Positions 44,411-53,510 of a stretch of DNA of 64,000 nt are shown here, piece after piece. The position numbers and the translations under genes are program-made. The first letter of the stretch is position 1; the number at the start of each line of letters is the position of its first letter. The stretch lies in the NCBI GenBank assembly GCA_964445775.1, contig CAYUMH010000008.1, forward strand, positions 1 through 64,000. Reading direction: 5' to 3'. The notes under the pieces were generated by a model that saw only the letters and a program-made list of their open reading frames with translations, made no database searches and was not told the origin of the DNA. This stretch comes from Terrimonas sp964445775 (lineage in GTDB: Bacteria > Bacteroidota > Bacteroidia > Chitinophagales > Chitinophagaceae).

Positions 44411-44435
44411 ATCAGGCCGGTTTAACCGGCTTGAT
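44411..44435 (+). other. stem-loop in the leader of the 44492 operon
   Basis: ATCAGGCCGG and CCGGCTTGAT form a 10-bp stem (one G-T pair) with loop TTTAA. There is no clear T-run, so it is either a weak terminator of the preceding hydrolase gene or a 5'-leader structure. Confidence 0.45.
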
Positions 44436-44491
44436 TTATAGTGGGCAAAACTGTTACACTAATTTTATTTATTACACCAAAACCCTTGTAA

Positions 44492-44983
44492 ATGCTATTA
44501 AAAACATTTCTCAGCAGTGTGGCGCTGAGCACCGTCCTTGTATTAAGTTCCTACCAGGCTGATGCCAAAGCAAAGATCCCATTTGGTAACCGTGAAGTAC
44601 TGACACAGGTTGCCGACCTCCCGGACACTGAAGAATTCCTGATTGAAAAAGGCTCCAAACTTACCAACCGGCCCGACCAGTACCTGGACCTGGCTACCAT
44701 TCACGAAGAGTTTAATATTGCCTGGATACTACCGCTCTGGATCAATAAAGAGCCCCGCCTCGTTGGCTACAATAAAGCCAAAGACCTTTACTACGATATT
44801 CCCGATGCCGAACTTAACCAGATTTTAGCCGAGAATAAACTGGACAGGAAAAAACTGGAGAAAGTAGGTTTTTACACGCGTTATGGCGGTAAACTGGTAG
44901 CATTGGCCATTATTGCTTTTATTATCTGGGGCCTAATACCCTCTAAGAAAAAAGCAGAAGACATAAAACCCCAAACCGTATAA
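44492..44983 (+). CDS. hypothetical secreted/membrane protein
   Basis: Unrecognised 163-residue protein. The N-terminus LLKTFLSSVALSTVLVLSSY looks like a signal peptide ending near ADAKA. The middle is a soluble domain (LPDTEEFLIEKGSKLTNRPD, IPDAELNQILAENKLDRKKL). A C-terminal transmembrane helix LVALAIIAFIIWGLIP and a basic tail follow, giving a periplasmic domain with a membrane anchor. It is the first of four co-directional genes ending at 46834 and is likely to act with them. Nothing in the sequence reveals a catalytic site. Confidence 0.8.
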   Translation: MLLKTFLSSVALSTVLVLSSYQADAKAKIPFGNREVLTQVADLPDTEEFLIEKGSKLTNRPDQYLDLATIHEEFNIAWILPLWINKEPRLVGYNKAKDLYYDIPDAELNQILAENKLDRKKLEKVGFYTRYGGKLVALAIIAFIIWGLIPSKKKAEDIKPQTV

Positions 44984-44990
44984 TTTTTTT

Positions 44991-45015
44991 GCAAAGCACC
45001 GTCCCGGTGCTTTGC
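44991..45015 (+). other. strong stem-loop between the first two genes of the unknown operon
   Basis: GCAAAGCACCG and CGGTGCTTTGC form an 11-bp perfect stem with a 3-nt loop, 7 bp after the first gene's stop. The following TTCCCTTATATATTTT is only a weak T-tract, so partial termination or mRNA stabilisation is more likely than full termination. Confidence 0.55.
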
Positions 45016-45063
45016 TTCCCTTATATATTTTAATACTATTATCTAACCTACAACCCGATTGTT

Positions 45064-45783
45064 ATGGGCACTTACATTTTTATTATCATTGCTTTTATTG
45101 CCATTTATGCCGGTATTTTTATCTGGTACCGTCGCAAAAAACAACAAAGCGCCGATGCTTTCAGTAAATTAAATATGCAGCAGGAAGCTGCAAAGGCCGA
45201 AAATTATAAAGCTGAGTTTTTATCCGGTGATTTTGCTTTTCTCAAAAAACATATTAAAGACAACCCCATTGACGCTTTTACTGTTGCCACCCTGGATTAT
45301 GGCAAAGGCGATATGGCTAAAGATGTTGCCAAGGATACTTTAAAAAGCCTGGCCACACTTGGCACTGTAAAATATAATACGGTACAAACACCCAAGTACC
45401 TGGTATTAAGCGGCAGTGATCTCCACCTGCTGGACACCAACACAGATGGTGATGTGGACAAACATTTGATATTTGACAATTTCCGTTTACAAAATTCTAC
45501 CATCGAAGAAATGCCCCCTGCTAAAATGGCGATGATGCGTGCGAATTATGGTGATTACAGCCTGAAAAATTATAAAGTGTCCTTACAAACCGATGGAAAA
45601 GAAGTAAAACTGATTATTCCCAATGGCATTGTACAGGCTATGGTAGCACAGGGCTCCGCCACTTCCTTTTTATCGAATAATGTAGAGAAACAGGTAAAAG
45701 AATTTGTACTGGGCAATTATTTCCTGAATAAATTAGGTGAAAAAGCACCTAACCTGAAGGTACAAACCTATTTACCAGCTTAA
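45064..45783 (+). CDS. hypothetical membrane-anchored protein
   Basis: 239 residues, not recognised. One N-terminal transmembrane helix (YIFIIIAFIAIYAGIFIWYR) is followed by a basic stop-transfer RRKKQQ and a cytoplasmic domain of about 205 residues. The domain has a PH/YcxB-like look, with alternating strands (YLVLSGSDLHLLDTNTDGD, YKVSLQTDGKEVKLIIPNG), but I cannot name a family. It ends 9 bp before the DUF1266 gene, so they are probably co-translated and may form a complex. Confidence 0.8.
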   Translation: MGTYIFIIIAFIAIYAGIFIWYRRKKQQSADAFSKLNMQQEAAKAENYKAEFLSGDFAFLKKHIKDNPIDAFTVATLDYGKGDMAKDVAKDTLKSLATLGTVKYNTVQTPKYLVLSGSDLHLLDTNTDGDVDKHLIFDNFRLQNSTIEEMPPAKMAMMRANYGDYSLKNYKVSLQTDGKEVKLIIPNGIVQAMVAQGSATSFLSNNVEKQVKEFVLGNYFLNKLGEKAPNLKVQTYLPA

Positions 45784-45792
45784 AATATTTGT

Positions 45793-46503
45793 ATGGGCAT
45801 TGTATCCAAACTATTTAATGCGCTCTTTAATAATTTAAGGCAAAATAAAAACAACCCTTTAACAGGCGATGCTTTAAAACAGGTACTGGTAAGTGCCATG
45901 TATGCCGAACAGCAATCGGCTTACCTGAACAGTTATGAAACAGGTATTGCTGCGGCCGATGCCAAAAAGATCCTGCAGGAATACTGGGGCATATATGATA
46001 AAGCTGATGCCGAAGACACTTTATCGTATTTATTGCGGCAAGGACATAGTTATTTTTTTGAACCGGTTTATAAAGCACTTACCAGTGAGAAAGATAATTA
46101 TGCAGCTTACCTGCAATCGGCTTTTCCGCCGGAAGAGCTGGATAAAGCGGTCAATCTTTTCAGGGGCCTGCGTTCCAATATTGAAACGCTGATCAATGAT
46201 AAAGTGATCAGCAAAATAGAGGACCTGCAGGTATATAAAGCCTATGGCTGGGATTATGGCCGCCTGGCTTTTATGACACGTCTTTGTTATGAACACAACC
46301 TGATACCCGAACATGTAATGAAACAGTTTTTACGCGAAGGGCTGGAGGGTACCAAACGTGCTTATACTAACTGGGAAGATTTTTCCAAGGGATATATCAT
46401 TGGCCGTGCCATGTGGGGCGGACAGGATAATTCTGGCATGACCAGCATTGCCCATAGTCTTTTAACCGATAAAAAAAGCCCATGGGTACAACACCCGCTT
46501 TAA
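45793..46503 (+). CDS. DUF1266 domain protein
   Basis: 236-residue cytoplasmic helical protein. The C-terminal part matches DUF1266 by the spaced aromatic/Arg motifs YGWDYGRLAFMTRLCYEHNL, NWEDFSKGYIIGRAMWGG and HSLL. The upstream helices (AKKILQEYWGIYDKADAEDT) also fit that family. DUF1266 proteins occur near secretion or polymorphic-toxin genes in some bacteria, but no toxin is visible here and the biochemical function is unknown. It is third in a four-gene run, 9 bp after the membrane protein and 10 bp before the small lipoprotein. Confidence 0.75.
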   Translation: MGIVSKLFNALFNNLRQNKNNPLTGDALKQVLVSAMYAEQQSAYLNSYETGIAAADAKKILQEYWGIYDKADAEDTLSYLLRQGHSYFFEPVYKALTSEKDNYAAYLQSAFPPEELDKAVNLFRGLRSNIETLINDKVISKIEDLQVYKAYGWDYGRLAFMTRLCYEHNLIPEHVMKQFLREGLEGTKRAYTNWEDFSKGYIIGRAMWGGQDNSGMTSIAHSLLTDKKSPWVQHPL

Positions 46504-46513
46504 ATATTATATT

Positions 46514-46834
46514 ATGTTGCTAAAGATCTTTAGGCCCTGCTTTCTTGTATTAGTTATACTGTTTGTCTCCTGTGGCAGTAAGAATAATAAACAGGGAAAA
46601 GGTAACTGGTCGCAAAAGGACCGGGTAGAATATATGCGCGACTGTATCAGATCGGCCAGGAGCAGTATGACCGAACGCGGCATGCAACCGGATTCTACCA
46701 TTATTACCACCCTTTGCAAGTGTTCCGGTGAAATAATTGAAGAACGGTATGATTATAAAGAAGCATCCTCGATAAAGAAAGAAGAGATAAAAGCCATTAT
46801 GCAACAAGCTGTAGAGAAATGTTTAAATAAATAA
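46514..46834 (+). CDS. small hypothetical lipoprotein
   Basis: 106 residues with a lipoprotein signal (FLVLVILFVSC, lipobox FVSC) followed by a Gly/Lys/Asn-rich linker and a helical domain with two further Cys (MRDCIRSARSSM, TLCKCSGEIIEER) that could bind metal or form a disulfide. It is the last gene of the four-gene run and is followed by a good terminator. Function unknown. Confidence 0.8.
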   Translation: MLLKIFRPCFLVLVILFVSCGSKNNKQGKGNWSQKDRVEYMRDCIRSARSSMTERGMQPDSTIITTLCKCSGEIIEERYDYKEASSIKKEEIKAIMQQAVEKCLNK

Positions 46835-46855
46835 AACACAGGTTGTACATATTTC

Positions 46856-46890
46856 AAAACCACTTACTTCTGTAAGTGGTTTTTTTATTG
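46856..46890 (+). terminator. intrinsic terminator of the DUF1266 operon
   Basis: AACCACTTAC (46858-46867) and GTAAGTGGTT (46872-46881) form a perfect 10-bp stem with loop TTCT, followed by TTTTT. It lies 24 bp after the lipoprotein stop. Confidence 0.88.
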
Positions 46891-47062
46891 CCCGGAAGAA
46901 CCACTTATTGTATTACTTATTTATAAAACATTGTAACTTAATTGTGTTCCCGGGCGTTTTACCGTTCGTCATAATCACGTATGGATATGTCTTATAAAAC
47001 AGTTTCAATTATTATTTTTTCATCACCTTTACAACCATATCGCCGTCCAGTGAAAAAAAAGA

Positions 47063-47082
47063 TTTACGAATATTTTCGTAAA
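47063..47082. promoter_or_regulatory. palindrome upstream of the tricorn-like protease gene
   Basis: TTTACGAA, spacer TATT, TTCGTAAA: an 8-bp perfect inverted repeat about 40-60 bp upstream of the -7-like box TATACTTG at 47121-47128 and 80-100 bp upstream of the ATG. Candidate operator. The remainder of the 46891-47161 gap shows no gene. Confidence 0.4.
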
Positions 47083-47120
47083 TTAACATTTCGCTACCAT
47101 TACTTATCCATTTTTAATTC

Positions 47121-47128
47121 TATACTTG
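47121..47128 (+). promoter_or_regulatory. -7-like box of the tricorn-like protease gene
   Basis: TATACTTG differs from TAnnTTTG at one position and lies 33 bp before the ATG at 47162. No good TTTG is found at the -33 distance, so support is moderate. Confidence 0.35.
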
Positions 47129-47161
47129 CGGCCATTAAAATTTTAAAATCAAACCAATAAT

Positions 47162-50100
47162 ATGCGAATCAAAACAATCATTGCCGCCAGCCTTCTTTTT
47201 ACAAGCGGCACTGCTATGGCACAGATCAATGCCAATTTGTTACGCTATCCCGATGTTTCTAAAACCAGCATAGTTTTTACTTATGCCAATGATATCTGGA
47301 TAGTACCCAAAACCGGCGGTACTGCTACCCGCTTAACCACGCCCAAAGGCGAGGAACGATATGCCAAGTTTTCTCCCGATGGCAAAAGCATAGCTTTTTC
47401 AGGCAACTACGATGGTAACCTGGATGTGTACGTAATGCCTGTTACCGGTGGTATACCCGTACGTTTAACATCGCATGGTAACTCAGACAGGGTTATCGAC
47501 TGGACCACCGATGGCAAGTCAGTTGTATTTGCCTCCGGCCGTAACAGCGGTAAAGCCAGGTTCAGCCAATTTTACCAGGTAAAGGCTACCGGCGGACCAG
47601 TTACTAAAATGCCTTTCGAATATGCAGAATACGGCTCATTTAATAATGACGGAAACCAGATGGCCGTAGTATTTTTATCACAGGCTACACGTACCTGGAA
47701 AAGATACCAGGGTGGTATGCAGAGCGGTATTCATATTTACGACCTGAAGAATAACCAGTCAAAAAAGATTGCTGCGGATAAATACAATGGTCAGGAATAC
47801 CCCATGTGGTACGGCGAAAATATTTATTATGTAGCCAATCATGGAAAAGAGGAAAAGATGAACCTGTGGAGCTATCATGTAGCTTCCGGTAAAGTAACCC
47901 AGCTGACCAATTATAAAGATGAGGATATCAGCTTCCCTTCTTTAGGTGATGGTGAAATTGTATTCCAGAAAGGTGCCGACCTGCATATTTATGATATCAG
48001 CAGCAAAACCGATAAAGCCGTTAAAATAAATATTGTTACCGACCTGTCTAACTTAAAACCCCGGACAGAATCTGTTGCCAATTTCTTAGAGAACCTGAGC
48101 ATCAGTCCCGATGGTAACAGGGTATTGGTAGAAGCCAGGGGCGATCTGTTCTCCGTTCCCGCCAAAGAAGGTTTTATTAAAACCCTAACCGCTACTTCAG
48201 GTGTGGCAGAACGTTACCCCGCATGGGCTCCCAATGGCCGCTCCATTGCTTACTGGTCCGATGTAAGCGGTGAGTACGAGTTGTATGTAAAAGATATGAC
48301 ATCCGATGCTGCTGCAAAAAAAATCACTAACCTGGGACCCGGGTATAAACATAATTTGTACTGGTCGCCCGATAGTAAAAAAATAAGTTTTATTGATAAT
48401 GATGGTAAGATATATGTAGCGGATGTAGATAAAAGCTCGGTAAGCAAAATTGACCAACTGTATCGCTTTATCAACTATGGCACCTGCGAAAACTTCAGGG
48501 CCAGCTGGTCACCCGATAGCAAATGGATGGCCTACAGCCGTGATATACCCAATACCCATACAGCCGTATTTATTTACGATGTGGAAGGGAAAACAACGAA
48601 ACAGGTAACCAGCGGTTTTTATAGCTGCGCCAACCCGGTATTTGATGTAAAAGGCAAATATTTATTCCTGACCACCAACCAGGTGTTCAGCCCTACTTAT
48701 GGTGATTTTGATAATACCTTTGTGTATAATAACTCCACTAAACTGGCCGCTATTGCACTAAGAAAAGATGTACCGGCACTGTTAAAACCAACCAATGATA
48801 CCGTTGCAGTTACTGCTGCGGAAGAAGCTAAAAAAACGGAGAAGAAAGATACTGCTACAGCGAAGAAAGAAACCAAGCCTGCCAGCGGTATTGACTTCGA
48901 TAGTTTTGAAAGCAGGTTAGAATTATTATCGCCTGCCCCCGGTAATATTGGCCGCCTGGCTTCGGTTGAAGGCAAAATATTGTTTTTGCGCAGCCCTAAC
49001 AGGGGTGAAAGTGGTGGCATGACCAGTTTAAAATTTTATGATATTGAGAGCAAAACTGAAAAAACAATTGCTCCCGGTATTTTCTTTTATGAACTAAGCG
49101 CCAACGGTAAAAAATTACTGGTGAATAAAATGGGCGAGTTTGGCATTATTAGTCCTAACGAAGGTGCAAAAATGGAAGATCCCTTACGCACCAGTGAATT
49201 AACAGCTACCATTGATCCTAAAAAAGAATGGAAACAAATAATGGATGATGCATGGCGTTTTGAAAGAGATTATTTCTACGACAAAAACCTGCATGGTGTT
49301 GACTGGAATAAAGTAAAAGTGAAGTATAACAAATTACTGGAAGATGCAGTAAGCCGTGAAGACGTTAGCTTCCTGTTAGGTGAGCTGATCGGTGAACTGA
49401 ACGCTTCGCATACTTATAACAATTCAGGCCCTGAAGAAAGAGGTAATAACATGTCAATAGGTTATTTGGGGGTTGACTGGGCTGCTGATGGTAATTATTA
49501 TAAGATCAGTAAGATCATCAAAGGTGCCGGCTGGGATAATGAAGTAAAATCGCCTTTAAGCCAGTCCGGTATTGGTATTGAAGAAGGCAATTATATTTTA
49601 GCAGTAAATGGTGTTCCTTTAACAACGGCAACAGAACCATACGAAGCGTTTTCCGGCTTAGCCAACCGCACTATTGAGCTGACTTATAATACAACACCAA
49701 GCTTCAGTGGTGCAAAAACAACTACCGTTAAAACACTCTCCAGTGAATACCGTCTGCGTAATCTTGCCTGGATAGAATCCATGCGTGCTTATGTTGATAA
49801 AGCCACCAATGGCGAAGTAGGTTATGTATATGTACCCAGCACTGGTATTGATGGTCAGAACGAACTGATGCGCATGTTTAATGCACAGATGGATAAGAAA
49901 GCCCTGATCATTGATGAACGTTTCAATGACGGTGGCCAGATCCCTGATCGTTTTATTGAAATGCTGGAGCGTAAACCACTGGCATTCTGGGCAACCCGTG
50001 ACAGCGAAGCCTGGAACTGGCCTCCTGCAGGACATTTCGGACCTAAAGTAATGCTGGTAAACGGCTGGAGCGGTTCGGGCGGTGATGCATTCCCCGATTA

Positions 50101-50410
50101 CTTTAAGAAAAGAGGCCTTGGTCCGTTGATCGGTACCAGGACCTGGGGAGGTTTGATCGGCATCAGCGGCACCCCTTCTTTTATAGATGGTGGCAGTGTT
50201 ACCGTACCAACTTTCCGTATGTATAATCCCGATGGTACCTGGTTTAGGGAAGGCCATGGTGTAGAGCCGGATATTGAGGTAGTGGAAGACCTGGGCGCTA
50301 TGTCTAAAGGCGTAGATGTTCAGTTGAACAGGGCGATTGAAGAGATTAAAAAACTATTGAAAACAAACGCCTATACTATCCCGGCCAGGCCTGCTGCTGA
50401 AAAAAGATAA
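47162..50410 (+). CDS. tricorn-like S41 family peptidase
   Basis: 1082-residue exported protease of the tricorn/TolB-propeller type. The signal peptide ends in SGTAMAQ. Residues about 30-520 are beta-propeller repeats (YAKFSPDGKSIAFSGNYDG, YPAWAPNGRSIAYWSD, LYWSPDSKKISFIDNDGK). A Lys/Thr-rich linker follows (KKTEKKDTATAKKETKP). The C-terminal half has the tricorn C1 helical domain (DDAWRFERDYFYDKNLHGVD), a PDZ domain (YLGVDWAADGNYYKISKI) and the S41 core with nucleophile Ser in WSGSGGDAFP near residue 971. It probably degrades peptides in the periplasm. Confidence 0.95.
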   Translation: MRIKTIIAASLLFTSGTAMAQINANLLRYPDVSKTSIVFTYANDIWIVPKTGGTATRLTTPKGEERYAKFSPDGKSIAFSGNYDGNLDVYVMPVTGGIPVRLTSHGNSDRVIDWTTDGKSVVFASGRNSGKARFSQFYQVKATGGPVTKMPFEYAEYGSFNNDGNQMAVVFLSQATRTWKRYQGGMQSGIHIYDLKNNQSKKIAADKYNGQEYPMWYGENIYYVANHGKEEKMNLWSYHVASGKVTQLTNYKDEDISFPSLGDGEIVFQKGADLHIYDISSKTDKAVKINIVTDLSNLKPRTESVANFLENLSISPDGNRVLVEARGDLFSVPAKEGFIKTLTATSGVAERYPAWAPNGRSIAYWSDVSGEYELYVKDMTSDAAAKKITNLGPGYKHNLYWSPDSKKISFIDNDGKIYVADVDKSSVSKIDQLYRFINYGTCENFRASWSPDSKWMAYSRDIPNTHTAVFIYDVEGKTTKQVTSGFYSCANPVFDVKGKYLFLTTNQVFSPTYGDFDNTFVYNNSTKLAAIALRKDVPALLKPTNDTVAVTAAEEAKKTEKKDTATAKKETKPASGIDFDSFESRLELLSPAPGNIGRLASVEGKILFLRSPNRGESGGMTSLKFYDIESKTEKTIAPGIFFYELSANGKKLLVNKMGEFGIISPNEGAKMEDPLRTSELTATIDPKKEWKQIMDDAWRFERDYFYDKNLHGVDWNKVKVKYNKLLEDAVSREDVSFLLGELIGELNASHTYNNSGPEERGNNMSIGYLGVDWAADGNYYKISKIIKGAGWDNEVKSPLSQSGIGIEEGNYILAVNGVPLTTATEPYEAFSGLANRTIELTYNTTPSFSGAKTTTVKTLSSEYRLRNLAWIESMRAYVDKATNGEVGYVYVPSTGIDGQNELMRMFNAQMDKKALIIDERFNDGGQIPDRFIEMLERKPLAFWATRDSEAWNWPPAGHFGPKVMLVNGWSGSGGDAFPDYFKKRGLGPLIGTRTWGGLIGISGTPSFIDGGSVTVPTFRMYNPDGTWFREGHGVEPDIEVVEDLGAMSKGVDVQLNRAIEEIKKLLKTNAYTIPARPAAEKR

Positions 50411-50419
50411 ATAGTATTA

Positions 50420-50500
50420 GCCCAGCTGCAGTACTACCGGCAACGTTCCTTGCCCCCACAGCACTGTGGTGGGCTCCGTTCAACAGCAGTAATACTAATG
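50420..50500 (+). repeat. dispersed repeat family II, copy E
   Basis: Carries the successive family words GCAGTACTAC, AACGTTCCTTGC, CCCCACAGCACTGTGGTGGG (hairpin) and GCTCCGTTCAACAGCAGTAA with TACTAATGAAC. It lies directly after the tricorn-like gene and before its terminator. Confidence 0.6.
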
Positions 50501-50501
50501 A

Positions 50502-50538
50502 ACAAAAAAGCACTCCACTGAAGGAGTGCTTTTTTATT
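50502..50538 (+). terminator. intrinsic terminator after the tricorn-like gene
   Basis: AAAAAAGCACTCC and GGAGTGCTTTTTT form a long perfect stem around ACTGAA, with T-rich sequence after it. The next gene starts about 40 bp downstream. Confidence 0.85.
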
Positions 50539-50577
50539 TTGAAAGAGTGTATCTTACCGGGAAAATCAAGTAAAGTC

Positions 50578-51288
50578 ATGCAGGATAAGCCCATTGTATT
50601 TAAGACACTTACCAATATTGAAGAAGCTGAAAAAATTGGTGAAGAACTTGCAATTGGTGGTATTGCTTACGAGATTGAAAGTCCGCCACAGTTATTGGAC
50701 AGGAATTTTATTGGCGAACAACCCATGCCGGAGCATTACATAAAAATCAGGCCGGCCGATTTTACCCGTGCCAATGTTATTGTTGATGAATTATACAGGA
50801 GTCTTGCGGCTACCGTGGAAGAAGACTATTACTTGTTTACTTTTTCTGCTGAACAGCTACAGGATGTAATACGTAACAGGAATGAATGGGGTGATTTAAA
50901 CTATCATCTTGCCGTACTGTTGTCGGGTAAGAAAACAACAGCCGCAACCGGTGCGTCATTTAACAATGCAACCGAAGAAACGGTCGTTGAAAATATGCTA
51001 CCCATACCGGTGAATATATGGATATTGGCAGCAGGATATTTTTGTTTATTAACTCCTCCGTTTTTATATGGCTATCCCGCCGTAGGCTCATTGTTTATCG
51101 GATGGTTTATTGTTGGTGCTACCAGGACCACTTCACTGGGAGTTAAACACCCGGTTTACAATAAAACCGGCAGGATACATGGAAAAGTAATGATCACACT
51201 TTCTATTATAGTAATTACCTGCCTGCTTTTAATACTACTGAATGAGTCTTTTGCAATCTGGTTCTTTGATTCATTTGGAATTTTCTAA
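50578..51288 (+). CDS. hypothetical membrane protein with N-terminal soluble domain
   Basis: 236 residues from the ATG at 50578 (the frame is open 39 bp further up, but that part overlaps the terminator). The N-terminal domain (IVFKTLTNIEEAEKIGEELA, GGIAYEIESPP) resembles the small DUF2007-type ferredoxin-like domain, but the match is weak. The C-terminal third has two or three transmembrane helices (IWILAAGYFCLLTPPFLYGY, LFIGWFIVGATRTTSLG, MITLSIIVITCLLLILL). It stands alone between a terminator and a convergent gene. Function unknown. Confidence 0.78.
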   Translation: MQDKPIVFKTLTNIEEAEKIGEELAIGGIAYEIESPPQLLDRNFIGEQPMPEHYIKIRPADFTRANVIVDELYRSLAATVEEDYYLFTFSAEQLQDVIRNRNEWGDLNYHLAVLLSGKKTTAATGASFNNATEETVVENMLPIPVNIWILAAGYFCLLTPPFLYGYPAVGSLFIGWFIVGATRTTSLGVKHPVYNKTGRIHGKVMITLSIIVITCLLLILLNESFAIWFFDSFGIF

Positions 51289-51312
51289 ACCTGAATACGA
51301 TACATACCGGTA

Positions 51313-51978
51313 TTAAAAAGTATACCCAGTTTTAAAGGCCAGCGGCAATGCCACACCTACCCGCTTACCTTCTTTCGCAAACGCTGACCATATATTGGGG
51401 TGACGGGAATTAACCTCCTCGCTATCGGGATTTATTTTATTAGTATGTTTTGAATCAACGTAACGCAGGCCTAATCCACCACTCAAATCCATCATAAAAT
51501 GGCCAAACCGCACTTTAAATCCTGCTTTACCGCTTAATCCAATGCTGTATCTTTTTACGCCTATCGAATCAAAATAAGGGTTATCATCCGGCCATGGAGT
51601 ATCAGTAAAACTATTTGTTGCGTTGTATTGCTGATTAATGTAAATAAGCTCTGCAGCAATATACCCCCGCTTCCTGCTCAGCTCATTTGCCTTTTCAAAC
51701 CATTTTGTTTCCACAGCCAGTTCAAACCCTTTCATGTTTCTAAAATCCTGCGCATCGGGTATAGGATGGTTGATCACTTTGCCTATTGTAAGCGCCGAGG
51801 AAAGATTTTTACGATAATACCTTTCATAGCTAAGCTCAACTGCAGGCAATAGCATACTTAAAGGCTGTGTAATGGATGTTTTTAACTCGTTGCGGTACAC
51901 ACCTGGATGCCGTTGAGCAATAAGACCATTTAACGTGGAGCTGAGTACAAAAGAAAGAAAGAGTAGCAGTAGTTTCAT
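51313..51978 (-). CDS. hypothetical exported protein, probable outer-membrane barrel
   Basis: About 221 residues from the ATG at 51978 (the longer frame begins at GTG). The signal peptide is LLLLFLSFVLSSTLNGLIAQ. The mature part has alternating hydrophobic strands typical of small beta-barrels (SMLLPAVELSYERYYRKNLS, RGYIAAELIYINQQYNA, GLSGKAGFKVRFGHFMMDLS) and ends in FKTGYTF, with a terminal Phe. This pattern fits DUF3575-like outer-membrane proteins, but the family is not certain. It converges with the membrane protein gene at 51288. Confidence 0.75.
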   Translation of the reverse strand: MKLLLLFLSFVLSSTLNGLIAQRHPGVYRNELKTSITQPLSMLLPAVELSYERYYRKNLSSALTIGKVINHPIPDAQDFRNMKGFELAVETKWFEKANELSRKRGYIAAELIYINQQYNATNSFTDTPWPDDNPYFDSIGVKRYSIGLSGKAGFKVRFGHFMMDLSGGLGLRYVDSKHTNKINPDSEEVNSRHPNIWSAFAKEGKRVGVALPLAFKTGYTF

Positions 51979-52069
51979 TAACACTGTAGTTTATACCCCT
52001 GACAGTGTCTTTTTGAATTACGTTGTATGTATTACCGGGGTTTTAACGCTTTTTCATACAGGCATGCAC

Positions 52070-52175
52070 CGGCTCATTGCCCTGTAGCGTTACCCGGGCT
52101 GAAGTGTGCGACCCACAACAATGCTGTTGGGACAATGCGCAAGGAACGATACTAGCAGTACTGCTGTTTGAATCA
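52070..52175 (-). repeat. dispersed repeat family II, copy F (long)
   Basis: On the minus strand the segment reads CAGCAGTACTGCTAGTATCG, TTCCTTGCGCATTG, the hairpin CCCAACAGCATTGTTGTGGG and TCGCACACTTCAG. The order of words is the same as in copy E. It starts 4 bp past the argH stop, so it forms the 3' end of the arginine operon transcript. Confidence 0.6.
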
Positions 52176-52178
52176 ACA

Positions 52179-53510
52179 TTATTTTAACAGCGCAGCAATA
52201 GCGGCATTCACTTTTTCAAAAGGAAAACTACTGATCACAGTATCCATTTGCTGCTTGATGGCTGCCGTGCCTAAGTTACCGATACTGCCCTCGTGGGTAT
52301 GTTGCACATGGGTATCGTAGGTAAATTTACCGGCCTCAATATCTAGTCCTACTTTTTTATAGGCATCGCGGAAAGGCAGGCCCTGTAATACCAGCTTGTT
52401 CACTTCTTCTACACTGAACAGGTACCTGTATTTTTCGTCAGCAAGTATGTTGTCCTTAATAGTAATATTATTGAGCATCAGCCCCGCCATTTGCAGGCAA
52501 TTTTTCAAGGTAGCAAAAGCTGGGAATAAATGTTCTTTCAGCAATTGCAGATCACGGTGATAACCTGAAGGCAGGTTGGTGGTCATCATGCTTATTTCAT
52601 TGGGCAGTGCCTTGATTCGGTTACAATGACTGCGGATCAGTTCAAAAACATCCGGGTTTTTTTTATGCGGCATAATACTGCTGCCGGTAGTCAGCTCCGG
52701 CGGGAAGCTGATGAAATCAAAATTCTGGTTCAGGTATAAACACATGTCCATACTTAACCTTGATAAAGTATCGGCGACATTGGCCATGGCCTGTGCCACA
52801 ATACGTTCAGCTTTGCCGCGTCCCATTTGCGCATATACCACGTTATAGTTCAGATCGGCAAAACCCAGTAGTTGTGTTGTTAGTGTACGGTTAATAGGGA
52901 ATGAAGAACCATACCCTGCGGCAGAACCCAAAGGGTTTTTATTCACCACTTCGTAAGCGGCTTTAATGGTGTGTACATCATCTACCAGCCCTTCGGCATA
53001 TGCGCCAAACCACAAACCAAAGGAAGAAGGCATGGCAATTTGCAAATGGGTATAACCGGGTAACAGATGATCCTTATATTTTTCGCTTTGTACCTGTAAT
53101 AGTGTAAAGAATTCCTGTATGGCCTCCACCAGGCTTTCCAGCTCGCTGCGTAAAAATAATTTTACATCTACCAATACCTGGTCGTTACGGCTGCGGGCAC
53201 TGTGAATTTTTTTACCGGCATCACCTAATTTTTGTGTCAGTAATAATTCTACCTGCGAATGAATATCTTCTACATCATCCTGCAATTGAAACTTGCCCTC
53301 AATAATGGTCTGGTAAATATCTTTCAAGGCAGCATGTATTTGACCGAGTTCGCCTTTTGTCAACAGGCCAATTGTTTCCAGCATGGCCGTATGTGCCAGC
53401 GAACCCTGTACATCAAAAGCAGCCAGGTACATATCCATTTCGCGATCAAGACCAACGGTAAAGTTTTCTACTTCCTTTAACGAGGCGGTATCTTTTTGCC
53501 AGAGTTTCAT
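52179..53510 (-). CDS. argH: argininosuccinate lyase
   Basis: Last step of arginine synthesis: argininosuccinate to arginine and fumarate. 443 residues, full length. The fumarate-lyase signature GSSIMPHKKNPD is present. Other anchors are IHSARSRNDQVLVDVKLFLR, LPGYTHLQIAMPSSFGLWF and NPLGSAAGYGSSFPINR with the catalytic Ser loop. The start overlaps the argE stop by 4 bp (ATGA type), so it is translationally coupled. It is the last gene of the arginine cluster and is followed by a family II repeat. Confidence 0.98.
   Translation of the reverse strand: MKLWQKDTASLKEVENFTVGLDREMDMYLAAFDVQGSLAHTAMLETIGLLTKGELGQIHAALKDIYQTIIEGKFQLQDDVEDIHSQVELLLTQKLGDAGKKIHSARSRNDQVLVDVKLFLRSELESLVEAIQEFFTLLQVQSEKYKDHLLPGYTHLQIAMPSSFGLWFGAYAEGLVDDVHTIKAAYEVVNKNPLGSAAGYGSSFPINRTLTTQLLGFADLNYNVVYAQMGRGKAERIVAQAMANVADTLSRLSMDMCLYLNQNFDFISFPPELTTGSSIMPHKKNPDVFELIRSHCNRIKALPNEISMMTTNLPSGYHRDLQLLKEHLFPAFATLKNCLQMAGLMLNNITIKDNILADEKYRYLFSVEEVNKLVLQGLPFRDAYKKVGLDIEAGKFTYDTHVQHTHEGSIGNLGTAAIKQQMDTVISSFPFEKVNAAIAALLK

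Noticed and set aside
49658..50257. 199-codon minus-strand open frame opposite the tricorn-like protease
   Set aside because: It lies fully within the S41 catalytic region of a secure gene and shows no recognisable domain.
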